A DNA stretch of 64,000 nucleotides from Cellulomonas aerilata (GTDB lineage Bacteria; Actinomycetota; Actinomycetes; Actinomycetales; Cellulomonadaceae): the NCBI RefSeq assembly GCF_007991755.1, contig NZ_BJYY01000002.1:124001-188000 (forward strand), given 5' to 3'. This document shows positions 25,034-31,811 of the stretch, one piece after another (the first letter of the stretch is position 1; each line of letters starts with the position of its first letter). The position numbers and the translations under genes were made by a program. Below the pieces are notes generated by a model, which made no database searches, was not told where the DNA came from, and was given only the letters and a program-made list of their open reading frames with translations.

Positions 25034-26059
25034 GTGGACTGGACCGATCTCCCTCTGGCTCGTGCGACCGTCGACCGTGCGGCCGAGCGGCGTGCCGACC
25101 CCGAGCTCGTGGCGGGCCTGCGTGCGCTGGACTCGACCGGCGTCGTGCTCGTCCACCGCGGGCTGGTCGCGACGGTGGCGGACGCAGACGGCTCCGCGCT
25201 GGACCTGCTGGCCCCGGCGGACGTCGCCGACGCGGCGCCGTCGGCCGACGGCTGGCTGTTCCTCGGCGCCGACGACGCCCGCGGCTACCTCGCCCTGGTG
25301 CTCGCCGATGCCGACGCGGACGCCGGCACCGAGGCGGACCCGTCCGTGCCGCCCGCCGACCTCGAGGGGTTCGCCGGCGGCGACGGGGCCGGGCGGGCTG
25401 CGGCCGAGCGGGCCGCCGCGCTGCAGGGGGAGCTCGTCGCGGGCCGCCAGTGGTCGCACCTGCGTCAGGTCGGGGCGGCGATGCCCGGGCGGGACGCGGG
25501 CCTGGGCGTGACGGCGGTGGCGCTGGCCGCCTGGCACCGCACGCACCGGTGCTGCCCGCGCTGCGGGACGCCGACGGTCGTCGCGCACGCCGGGTGGGTC
25601 CGGCACTGCCCGACGGACGGCACGGACCAGTACCCGCGCACGGACCCGGCGGTCATCATGGCGATCGTCGACGCCGACGACCGGCTCCTGCTGGGCCACG
25701 CCGCGCACTGGCCCGAGCGCCGGTTCTCCACGCTCGCCGGCTACGTGGAGCCGGGCGAGAGCCTCGAGCAGGCGGTCCGCCGGGAGGTGGACGAGGAGGT
25801 CGGCGTCACGGTCGGCGAGGTGGCCTACCGCGGCAGCCAGCCCTGGCCGTTCCCGGCCTCGCTCATGCTCGCCTTCCGCGGCACCGCCACGTCGACGGAC
25901 CTGCGGCCCGACGGCGTCGAGGTCACCGAGGCGCGGTGGTTCACGCGCGCCGAGCTCGCCGACGCCGCCGCCGCGGGCGACGTGCTGCTGCCCATGCGGG
26001 CGTCCATCGCCCGCGCCCTCATCGAGGAGTGGGCCGGGACCGAGCTCCCCGGGGCCTGA
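25034..26059 (+). CDS. nudC: NAD(+) diphosphatase / NAD-cap hydrolase NudC
   Basis: The 341-aa protein has an N-terminal NudC domain, a zinc ribbon and a Nudix domain. The Nudix box GYVEPGESLEQAVRREVDEE (236-255) and the NAD-binding motif SQPWPFPAS (268-276) are diagnostic for NudC, which hydrolyses NADH and removes NAD caps from RNA. The zinc ribbon reads CCPRCG (173-178) and then HCPTDG (191-196), so the fourth Cys of the E. coli enzyme is replaced by Asp 195. The GTG start is supported by the upstream -10 box. Confidence 0.93.
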   Translation: MDWTDLPLARATVDRAAERRADPELVAGLRALDSTGVVLVHRGLVATVADADGSALDLLAPADVADAAPSADGWLFLGADDARGYLALVLADADADAGTEADPSVPPADLEGFAGGDGAGRAAAERAAALQGELVAGRQWSHLRQVGAAMPGRDAGLGVTAVALAAWHRTHRCCPRCGTPTVVAHAGWVRHCPTDGTDQYPRTDPAVIMAIVDADDRLLLGHAAHWPERRFSTLAGYVEPGESLEQAVRREVDEEVGVTVGEVAYRGSQPWPFPASLMLAFRGTATSTDLRPDGVEVTEARWFTRAELADAAAAGDVLLPMRASIARALIEEWAGTELPGA

Positions 26060-26090
26060 CGGAGCCGACGACGGGTCGTCGTCGGCTCCG
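26060..26090. terminator. 13-bp stem hairpin between nudC and mycoredoxin
   Basis: Bases 26060-26072 pair with 26078-26090 around a gggtc loop, right after the nudC stop and between convergent genes. Confidence 0.85.
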
Positions 26091-26118
26091 GACCGCCACG
26101 CCCGGCGTGGCCGCTGGG

Positions 26119-26379
26119 TCAGCTCGCGAGGCGAGCGGTGACCTCCGCCAGGGACGGGTTCGTGGCCGCCGAGCCGTCGGGGAACACGATCGTCGGGACC
26201 GTCTGGTTGCCGCCGTTGACCTGCTCGACGAACGCCGCGGCGTCCGGGTGCTCCTCGATGTTGACCTCGGTGTACTCGATTCCCGCGGACCCGAGCTGCG
26301 TCTTGAGCCGGCGGCAGTAGCCGCACCAGGTGGTCGAGTACATCGTGATGGTGCCCGCGGCGGGCGTGGTCAGCGACAT
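26119..26379 (-). CDS. mrx1: Mycoredoxin (glutaredoxin-like)
   Basis: An 86-aa thioredoxin-fold protein with the CGYC active site in MYSTTWCGYCRRLKTQL and the cis-Pro motif QTVPTIVFPDG. Mycoredoxin-1 reduces mycothiol mixed disulfides using MSH as electron donor. The position next to nudC and divergent from uvrD2 is the same as Rv3198A in M. tuberculosis. Confidence 0.93.
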   Translation of the reverse strand: MSLTTPAAGTITMYSTTWCGYCRRLKTQLGSAGIEYTEVNIEEHPDAAAFVEQVNGGNQTVPTIVFPDGSAATNPSLAEVTARLAS

Positions 26380-26549
26380 GGGAAGCCTCTCGTCGGCAGG
26401 TCGGGTGCGACATCGGTGCGCGGCCGCGGATCGCTCCACGGTCGCGCTCCCACAACGACGACGAGGGGAAGTTCCTTCCCGGGCCGCTCCTGTCCCCACC
26501 GGCGGTGCACCGGCGGGACGTGTGGGTGCGGGCTGGGAGGATCGAGGTG

Positions 26550-28544
26550 ATGTCAGCCGACCAGATCCTCGAGGCCCTCGACCCGGAGCAGCGCGCCGTC
26601 GCCCTGGCGCTGCGCGGTCCCGTCTGCGTGCTCGCCGGCGCGGGCACCGGCAAGACCCGTGCCATCACGCACCGCATCGCCTACGGCGTGCGGACCGGGG
26701 TCTACACGCCCACCACCGTGCTCGCGGTCACCTTCACCGCCCGCGCCGCGGGGGAGATGCGCACCCGGCTGCGCGAGCTCGGCGTCGCCGGCGTGCAGGC
26801 CCGGACCTTCCACGCCGCGGCGCTGCGCCAGCTCGGCTACTTCTGGCCCAAGGTCGTCGGCGGGGCGCCGCCGCGGATCCTGGAGCACAAGGCGCCCGCC
26901 GTCGCCGATGCCGCCGGGCGGCTGTCGCTGTCGGTCGACCGGATCGCGATCCGTGACCTCGCCGGCGAGGTGGAGTGGGCCAAGGTCTCCCTGGTCACGC
27001 CGGACGACTACCCGCGCGCGACCGCGGCCATCGATCGGCCGGCACCGTCGGGCTTCGACCGGCACACCGTCGCCCGGCTCCTGACGACGTACGAGGACGT
27101 CAAGACCGACCGCGGGGTCATCGACTTCGAGGACGTCCTGCTCATGCTGGCCGACATGCTCGGCACCCGCGGCGACGTCGCGGAGACGGTCCGCGGCCAG
27201 TACCGGCACTTCGTCGTCGACGAGTACCAGGACGTGTCCCCGCTGCAGCAGTTCCTCCTCGACCAGTGGCTCGGTGGCCGGGACGAGCTGTGCGTGGTCG
27301 GCGACCCGAGCCAGACCATCTACTCCTTCACCGGTGCCACGCCCCACCACCTGCTGACCTTCCCGACCGCGCACCCCGGCGCCCAGGTCGTCCGCCTGGT
27401 CCGCGACTACCGCTCGACGCCGCAGGTGGTGGGCCTGGCGAACCGGCTCATCGCCCAGCGCGGCCGGCGCTCGACGACGGCCCTGGAGCTGGTCGCGCAG
27501 CGTCCGGCCGGCCCGCCGGTCGCGTTCACCGCCTACGACGACGACGAGTCCGAGGCCACCGGCATCGCGGCGCGGATCGCCCGGCTGGTCAGGTCCGGCA
27601 CGCGCGCCAGCGAGATCGCGGTGCTCTACCGGACCAACGCGCAGTCCGAGGCGTTCGAGCAGGCCCTCGCCGCAGCGGGGATCGGCTACCTCGTGCGGGG
27701 CGGTGAGCGGTTCTTCGCGCGGCGCGAGGTGCGCGACGCGATCGTCCTGCTGCGCGGCGCGGGGCGCTCGGCCGACGCCGACGCGCCCATGCCGGAGGTC
27801 GTGCGTGACGTCCTGCTCTCGGCCGGGTGGGCGCCCGACCCGCCCGCGGCCCGGGGTGCGGCCCGCGAGCGGTGGGAGTCCATGCAGGCCCTGGTGGGCC
27901 TCGCCGACGACCTCGCGTCCCGCGGCGGGGCGTCCTTCGCGGACCTGCTCGCCGAGCTGGACGAGCGCGCGGCCGCCCAGCACGCACCGACGGTGGAGGG
28001 CGTCACGCTCGCCTCGCTGCACGCCGCCAAGGGCCTGGAGTGGGACGCGGTGTTCCTCGCCGGGATGAGCGAGGGCCTCATGCCCATCTCGCTCGCGGAG
28101 ACCGACGAGGCGGTGGCCGAGGAGCGCCGGCTGCTCTACGTCGGGGTGACCCGGGCCCGGGAGCACCTCGAGCTGTCGTTCGCGCGCTCGCGCACCCCCG
28201 GCGGACGGGCGTCCCGTCGACGGTCGCGCTTCCTGGACGGGCTGTGGCCCGAGGACGGCCGCCGGCGCTCGGTGGGGACCGCGACGGCGCGCCCCGTGCT
28301 CATCGGCGAGTACGACGAGGGCCTCTACCAGCGGCTCAAGGACTGGCGCGCCCGGGTCGCGACTCAGACCGACAAGCCCGCGTACACCGTGCTGCGCGAC
28401 TCCGAGCTCGCCGCGATCGCGGAGATGCGGCCGGCGTCCATGGCGGACCTGGCGCGGGTCAACGGCATCGGCCCGATGAAGCTCGACGCGTACGGACCCG
28501 CCCTGCTCGCGCTGGTCTCCGAGAGCGTTCCGGGCCGGCCCTGA
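26550..28544 (+). CDS. uvrD2: UvrD2-type superfamily 1 DNA helicase with HRDC domain
   Basis: The 664-aa protein has all UvrD motifs: AGAGTGKT (30-37), VTFTARAAGEM, VDEYQDVSP, GDPSQTIYSFTGA, DYRSTPQVV, SLHAAKGLEWD and VGVTRAREHLEL. A C-terminal HRDC domain (about 595-660) ends with VNGIGPMKLDAYGP. Mycobacterial UvrD2 has a tetracysteine module between helicase and HRDC; here that linker (about 570-595) contains no Cys, so the module is lost. A GGGAGG site lies 9 nt before the ATG. whiB7 follows, as in M. tuberculosis. Confidence 0.93.
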   Translation: MSADQILEALDPEQRAVALALRGPVCVLAGAGTGKTRAITHRIAYGVRTGVYTPTTVLAVTFTARAAGEMRTRLRELGVAGVQARTFHAAALRQLGYFWPKVVGGAPPRILEHKAPAVADAAGRLSLSVDRIAIRDLAGEVEWAKVSLVTPDDYPRATAAIDRPAPSGFDRHTVARLLTTYEDVKTDRGVIDFEDVLLMLADMLGTRGDVAETVRGQYRHFVVDEYQDVSPLQQFLLDQWLGGRDELCVVGDPSQTIYSFTGATPHHLLTFPTAHPGAQVVRLVRDYRSTPQVVGLANRLIAQRGRRSTTALELVAQRPAGPPVAFTAYDDDESEATGIAARIARLVRSGTRASEIAVLYRTNAQSEAFEQALAAAGIGYLVRGGERFFARREVRDAIVLLRGAGRSADADAPMPEVVRDVLLSAGWAPDPPAARGAARERWESMQALVGLADDLASRGGASFADLLAELDERAAAQHAPTVEGVTLASLHAAKGLEWDAVFLAGMSEGLMPISLAETDEAVAEERRLLYVGVTRAREHLELSFARSRTPGGRASRRRSRFLDGLWPEDGRRRSVGTATARPVLIGEYDEGLYQRLKDWRARVATQTDKPAYTVLRDSELAAIAEMRPASMADLARVNGIGPMKLDAYGPALLALVSESVPGRP

Positions 28545-28632
28545 CCGGCCTCCGCACTCCGGTGGCGGCCCCGGTGCGACCGCCTCCGACATGCCGCTGA
28601 CCTGCGGCGACGCGATCGCTGCGACCCGCGGG

Positions 28633-28671
28633 TAAATACCCTTGTGTGCGTCCTGGGAGCACCCCTACGGT
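28633..28671 (+). promoter_or_regulatory. whiB7 promoter with AT-rich upstream element
   Basis: A -35 box TTGTGT (28642-28647) and a -10 box TACGGT (28666-28671) are 18 bp apart. Directly upstream of the -35 box is taaata (28633-28638), a rare AT island in this GC-rich DNA. WhiB7 with its AT-hook is known to activate promoters, including its own, from an AT-rich element adjoining the -35 box, so autoregulation is likely. Confidence 0.65.
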
Positions 28672-28737
28672 GGACCCCGTCCCTGAGAGAGATCCGCGTC
28701 ACACGCGCGGAGCCGGTCACCGTGAGGAGGTGCCGTC

Positions 28738-28902
28738 ATGAACACCATGAACACCCACGTCGACGTCACCCGTCCGGCGACCCAGTCGCGCCGTCGGTAC
28801 ACGATCGCGCCCACCCCGGACGGTCTCCGGGGCGGAGCTGTGTCCATCGACGGCTTCCCGTTCGCCCGTGACCCCGCGTGTCCCTGGAACACGATGATCT
28901 GA
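28738..28902 (+). CDS. 54-codon upstream ORF in the whiB7 leader (leader peptide)
   Basis: ATG at 28738 follows a clear gaggagg site (28724-28730) and the frame stops with TGA at 28900-28902. The 54-residue peptide begins MNTMNTHVDVTRP, has a basic segment SRRRY and ends DPACPWNTMI. It lies about 60 nt downstream of the predicted whiB7 transcription start and immediately before a hairpin terminator. This matches the uORF-based attenuation described for whiB7/wblC genes, in which slowed translation of the uORF lets RNA polymerase pass the terminator. The peptide itself probably has no other role. Confidence 0.75.
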   Translation: MNTMNTHVDVTRPATQSRRRYTIAPTPDGLRGGAVSIDGFPFARDPACPWNTMI

Positions 28903-28914
28903 CAGCCGATCATC
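28893..28914 (+). promoter_or_regulatory. Small hairpin spanning the uORF stop codon
   Basis: gatgatc (28893-28899) pairs with gatcatc (28908-28914); the uORF TGA lies at the start of the loop. A ribosome at the end of the uORF would mask it, so it may take part in the leader switch. Confidence 0.45.
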
Positions 28915-28920
28915 ACGCCC

Positions 28921-28960
28921 AGGCCGCGGAGTCCCCACCAGGACCGCGGCCTTTCTCTTT
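28921..28960 (+). terminator. Attenuator terminator in the whiB7 leader
   Basis: aggccgcgg (28921-28929) pairs with ccgcggcct (28944-28952) and is followed by ttctcttt, the only T-rich run nearby. It lies 18 nt after the uORF stop and 88 nt before the whiB7 start, so it acts inside the transcription unit and not at its end. Confidence 0.75.
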
Positions 28961-28988
28961 GTCCCGAGCTCTCGGGATGGGGCCGCGG
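28944..28988 (+). promoter_or_regulatory. Candidate antiterminator pairing in the whiB7 leader
   Basis: The 3' arm of the terminator, ccgcggcc (28944-28951), can pair instead with ggccgcgg at 28981-28988. A nested hairpin tcccgag/ctcggga (28962-28977) would bring the two arms together. The two pairings exclude each other. Confidence 0.5.
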
Positions 28989-29047
28989 ATCCCACGCCGG
29001 ACCGCATCACCCATCGCGTAGGACAGCTCGGACACCAGGAGGACATC

Positions 29048-29401
29048 GTGCGGCGCAGCATGCTGCTCGAGAGCGTGAACCAGGGCGGGTCGGGACCCTG
29101 GCCGTCGGCGACCACCGTCGAGCTCGCGGACGACCGTCGGGACTTCGACCAGGTGGTGGCCGGACTCGTCCCGTGCCGGAACAACGACCCCGAGCTGTGG
29201 TTCGCCGAGCAGACCGCGCGGGTGGAGCGAGCCAAGGCGCTGTGCCGGGACTGCCCGCTGATCGCCTCCTGCCTCGCGGGGGCTCTCGAGCGCGAGGAGC
29301 CGTGGGGCGTCTGGGGCGGCGAGGTGTTCGTCGGCGGCACGGTCGTGGCGACCAAGCGGGGGCGGGGTCGTCCGCGCAAGGACGCCGCGGCGACCGCCTG
29401 A
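29048..29401 (+). CDS. whiB7: WhiB7 family antibiotic-resistance regulator
   Basis: The 117-aa protein has the four cluster-binding Cys at 43, 66, 69 and 75 (CRDCPLIASC), the GVWGG turn at 87-91 and an AT-hook RGRGRPRK at 104-111, the combination that identifies WhiB7. It binds a [4Fe-4S] cluster and sigma-A and activates intrinsic resistance genes upon ribosome-targeting antibiotics. AGGAGG at 29037-29042 fixes the GTG start at 29048. The 370-nt leader contains a uORF and terminator. The place next to uvrD2 equals Rv3197A. Confidence 0.95.
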   Translation: MRRSMLLESVNQGGSGPWPSATTVELADDRRDFDQVVAGLVPCRNNDPELWFAEQTARVERAKALCRDCPLIASCLAGALEREEPWGVWGGEVFVGGTVVATKRGRGRPRKDAAATA

Positions 29402-29477
29402 CGGCCGGACGCCGTCCCGGTCGGCCCCGACGGCGCACGGCCCGCGGACGGTCGCGCCCCGGACGGCCCGTGGACGG

Positions 29478-30572
29478 TCAGGACCCCGTCGGTCCGGCCG
29501 CCGGCCGGCCCACCCCCGCAGCCGGCAGGCCGGTGCACCCGCAGTCCGGGTGCACCGGCCACCGGCGCAGGCGCGGGACGACGTCGGGCAGGGCGATCTC
29601 CAGGCTCGCCGCGACGACCGCGGGAGGCCGGCCGTCGAGCTGGGCGAGCACGGCGGCGGCCGCCAGCCCTCCGCCGACGACGGCGAGCACGGACTCCTCG
29701 GCCACCGCGCGCTGCCGCGGCGACGCGGCGAGCTGAGCAGCGACGACCGGCCAGGCCGGGTCGGCCGCGGTCCGGTGCAGGTCCAGGCAGCGCAGGCACG
29801 GGGAGCTGCCGGGCCGGACCAGCGGGCCGACCAGGACGTCGCCCTCCCGGACGACCACCGACAGGTGGACGACCTCGGCGGCCATCATCGCCCGCGCGCG
29901 GGCCGCGTCGGCGACGGCGTGCTCCACGCTGACCACGACGTCGGGCCGGGTCCGCTCCGCCGCGGACGTGCGGACCTCCGGCACCAGGTCCCGCAGCAGA
30001 CGCGCGGCCGCCTCGGCCCGCGGTGAGCCGACGTCCCGGGCGCTGAGCCCCCCGGCGCCCAGGTCGCGGGTGGTGACCGGGGACGGGTCGTCGAGCAGCA
30101 CGGTGCCCACGCCCGCGGAGGCGAGCGTCGTCGCCGCGGTCAGCGCGAGCCGTCCGGCGCCGAGGAACCCCACCACCCGGTCTGCGCGGGCACGCACCAG
30201 CGCGCCGCCCCCGCCGTCGTGGTCGTCGAGGACCAGCGACCAGGCCGCGGCGTCGGCGAGCGCACCGGAGGGCAGCGGCGGGACGGAGGCGGCCGAGCGC
30301 TGCGGTGCGGCGTCGAGCACCAGGCCGGCCTGGCGGAGCAGGTCCACCACGGCGTCGCAGGGACGGCCGTCCTCGTCGACCCGTGCGGTCAGGCGCTCCA
30401 TGCGGGGCAGGACGCCACCGCCGTCGAGCGCCGTCAGGGCCCGCACCTCCGGCACCGTCAGACCGGTCAGCCGCACCGCCCAGCGCGGGTCGGTGCCGAT
30501 CTGCACCTCGTCGGTGGCGCGCCGCAGCACGCGCAGCCCGGGACGCAGCCGCACCGCCACCACCTCCAGCAC
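29478..30572 (-). CDS. ThiF/E1-like protein with zinc-binding Cys, cyclodehydratase-like
   Basis: The 364-aa protein has an N-terminal winged-helix-like part (about 1-120) and a Rossmann-like ThiF fold (about 125-330, VVGFLGAGRLALTAATTLA). CLRC (in SSPCLRCLDLHR) and a late CGC (HPDCGCTG) could provide zinc ligands, as in ThiF and cyclodehydratase partner proteins. Databases often call such proteins TOMM or bacteriocin cyclodehydratases, but no precursor peptide or YcaO gene is present here. The gene has a conserved place beside whiB7/uvrD2, which argues for a housekeeping role. The start is a GTG. Confidence 0.75.
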   Translation of the reverse strand: MLEVVAVRLRPGLRVLRRATDEVQIGTDPRWAVRLTGLTVPEVRALTALDGGGVLPRMERLTARVDEDGRPCDAVVDLLRQAGLVLDAAPQRSAASVPPLPSGALADAAAWSLVLDDHDGGGGALVRARADRVVGFLGAGRLALTAATTLASAGVGTVLLDDPSPVTTRDLGAGGLSARDVGSPRAEAAARLLRDLVPEVRTSAAERTRPDVVVSVEHAVADAARARAMMAAEVVHLSVVVREGDVLVGPLVRPGSSPCLRCLDLHRTAADPAWPVVAAQLAASPRQRAVAEESVLAVVGGGLAAAAVLAQLDGRPPAVVAASLEIALPDVVPRLRRWPVHPDCGCTGLPAAGVGRPAAGPTGS

Positions 30573-30703
30573 CGCCGGCCGACACAGCGGTCACCCGCAC
30601 GTGCGCACGTGACCTCCGCCAGCCTGGCACCCGCGCGGCACCGCGCTCCGTCGTCCACAGGAACGGGAGGACGCCGGCCTGTCGGGTCCGTGGCCGGACA
30701 TGC

Positions 30704-30748
30704 CGAGGGGCGGCCCGCTGCGCCGTGTGGCGCGCGGGCCGCCCCTCG
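30704..30748. terminator. 15-bp stem terminator with nested stem
   Basis: Bases 30704-30718 pair with 30734-30748, and gcgcc/ggcgc pairs inside the loop. It lies downstream of the DUF5679 gene. Confidence 0.85.
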
Positions 30749-30767
30749 AGCGGCGTGCGGTGGGGCG

Positions 30768-30929
30768 TCAGGCCTTGCCGAGGATCCGGTTCAGCTTGGT
30801 GCCGCACACCGGGCAGATGCCCTTGGCCATCTTGCGGCCGGACTCGGAGACGACGACGTTGCCCTCGGTCTCGCGCTTCTCCTTGCACTTCACGCAGTAG
30901 AACTCGCCCTTGTAGGTCTCGTCAGCCAT
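30768..30929 (-). CDS. DUF5679 zinc-ribbon small protein
   Basis: A 53-aa protein with two Cys pairs, CVKC at 12-15 and CPVC at about 39-42, separated by a basic segment (KEKRETEGNVVVSESGRKMA). This is the DUF5679 treble-clef pattern common in Actinobacteria, probably nucleic-acid or ribosome associated. A GGAGAG ribosome site precedes the ATG. Confidence 0.9.
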   Translation of the reverse strand: MADETYKGEFYCVKCKEKRETEGNVVVSESGRKMAKGICPVCGTKLNRILGKA

Positions 30930-31166
30930 GGATGACTCTCCGTTCGATGTCTGTGCTCGCCGTCGCGCACGTCCGGCGGTCGGCGGCAAGGTCGCAGCGG
31001 CCGGTCGGCCGCACTGCCGTGCACGGACACAGTAGTGGCCGGTCCTGCTCGGCACGCACGCCGGCGCCGCGTGGCGGCGGGCGGCCATGCACGCACGGGT
31101 GACTTCGTCTGCAGCCACCCGGGGGACACCGGGGGTGATCTGCCACGCCCTGTCCGGCGGGGCGGT

Positions 31167-31172
31167 TAGCGT
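31167..31172 (+). promoter_or_regulatory. -10 element for leaderless YgjP-type peptidase gene
   Basis: TAGCGT lies exactly 6 nt before the GTG at 31179, the same box and spacing as upstream of nudC. Confidence 0.5.
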
Positions 31173-31178
31173 CAGGGC

Positions 31179-31811
31179 GTGCAGCAGAACCCGCCCGGAC
31201 CCATCGAGGTGCGCCGGAGCCGCAAGCGGGTCCGGACCGTGACCGCCTTCCGCGACGGCGACACCACCGTGGTGTCGATCCCGGCGCGATTCACGCGCGC
31301 CCAGGAGCGCGAGTGGGTGCACCGGATGGTGACGCGGCTGGCCGCGCAGGAGCGCCGCCGTCGGCCGTCCGACGAGCAGCTGGCCACCCGCGCGGCGGAG
31401 CTGTCCGCCCGCTACCTGGGGGGGACCGCCTCGCCCACGAGCGTGACCTGGTCCAGCAAGCAGGGCCGCCGGTGGGGGTCGTGCACCCCGGTCGACGGCA
31501 CCATCCGGATCTCCACGCGCGTGCGCGGCATGCCGAGCTTCGTCCTGGACTACGTGCTGCTGCACGAGCTCGCGCACCTGCTCCAGCCGGGGCACGGTGC
31601 CGAGTTCTGGGCGCTCCTGAGCGCGTACCCGCGCACGGAGCGCGCCCGCGGGTTCCTGGAGGGGGTGTCGTTCGGCGAGGAGCGCGGCGGTGCCCGCCCG
31701 GACGACGCCGCCCGGGACGACGGCCACCCGGACGACGACGACACGGACGGCGACGACCTGGACGGGGACGACGTCGTCGCCCGGGACGACCTCGCGGACG
31801 AGGACCTCTAG
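31179..31811 (+). CDS. YgjP-like (SprT/M48-related) metallopeptidase domain protein
   Basis: The 210-aa protein has an N-terminal YgjP-type domain with WSSKQGRRWGSC (about 91-102) and the zinc site HELAHLLQPGHGAEFW (HExxH at 129-133, third His 139). The C-terminal 45 residues are very acidic (Asp-rich repeats). The family is annotated as metal-dependent hydrolase; the substrate is unknown. Its 3' end overlaps the convergent DUF2342 gene by 4 bp. Confidence 0.88.
   Translation: MQQNPPGPIEVRRSRKRVRTVTAFRDGDTTVVSIPARFTRAQEREWVHRMVTRLAAQERRRRPSDEQLATRAAELSARYLGGTASPTSVTWSSKQGRRWGSCTPVDGTIRISTRVRGMPSFVLDYVLLHELAHLLQPGHGAEFWALLSAYPRTERARGFLEGVSFGEERGGARPDDAARDDGHPDDDDTDGDDLDGDDVVARDDLADEDL

Noticed and set aside
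29478-30572. RiPP (TOMM) biosynthesis cluster suggested by the ThiF/cyclodehydratase-like protein
   Set aside because: No YcaO, dehydrogenase or precursor peptide lies nearby, and the gene is part of a conserved housekeeping block beside whiB7.
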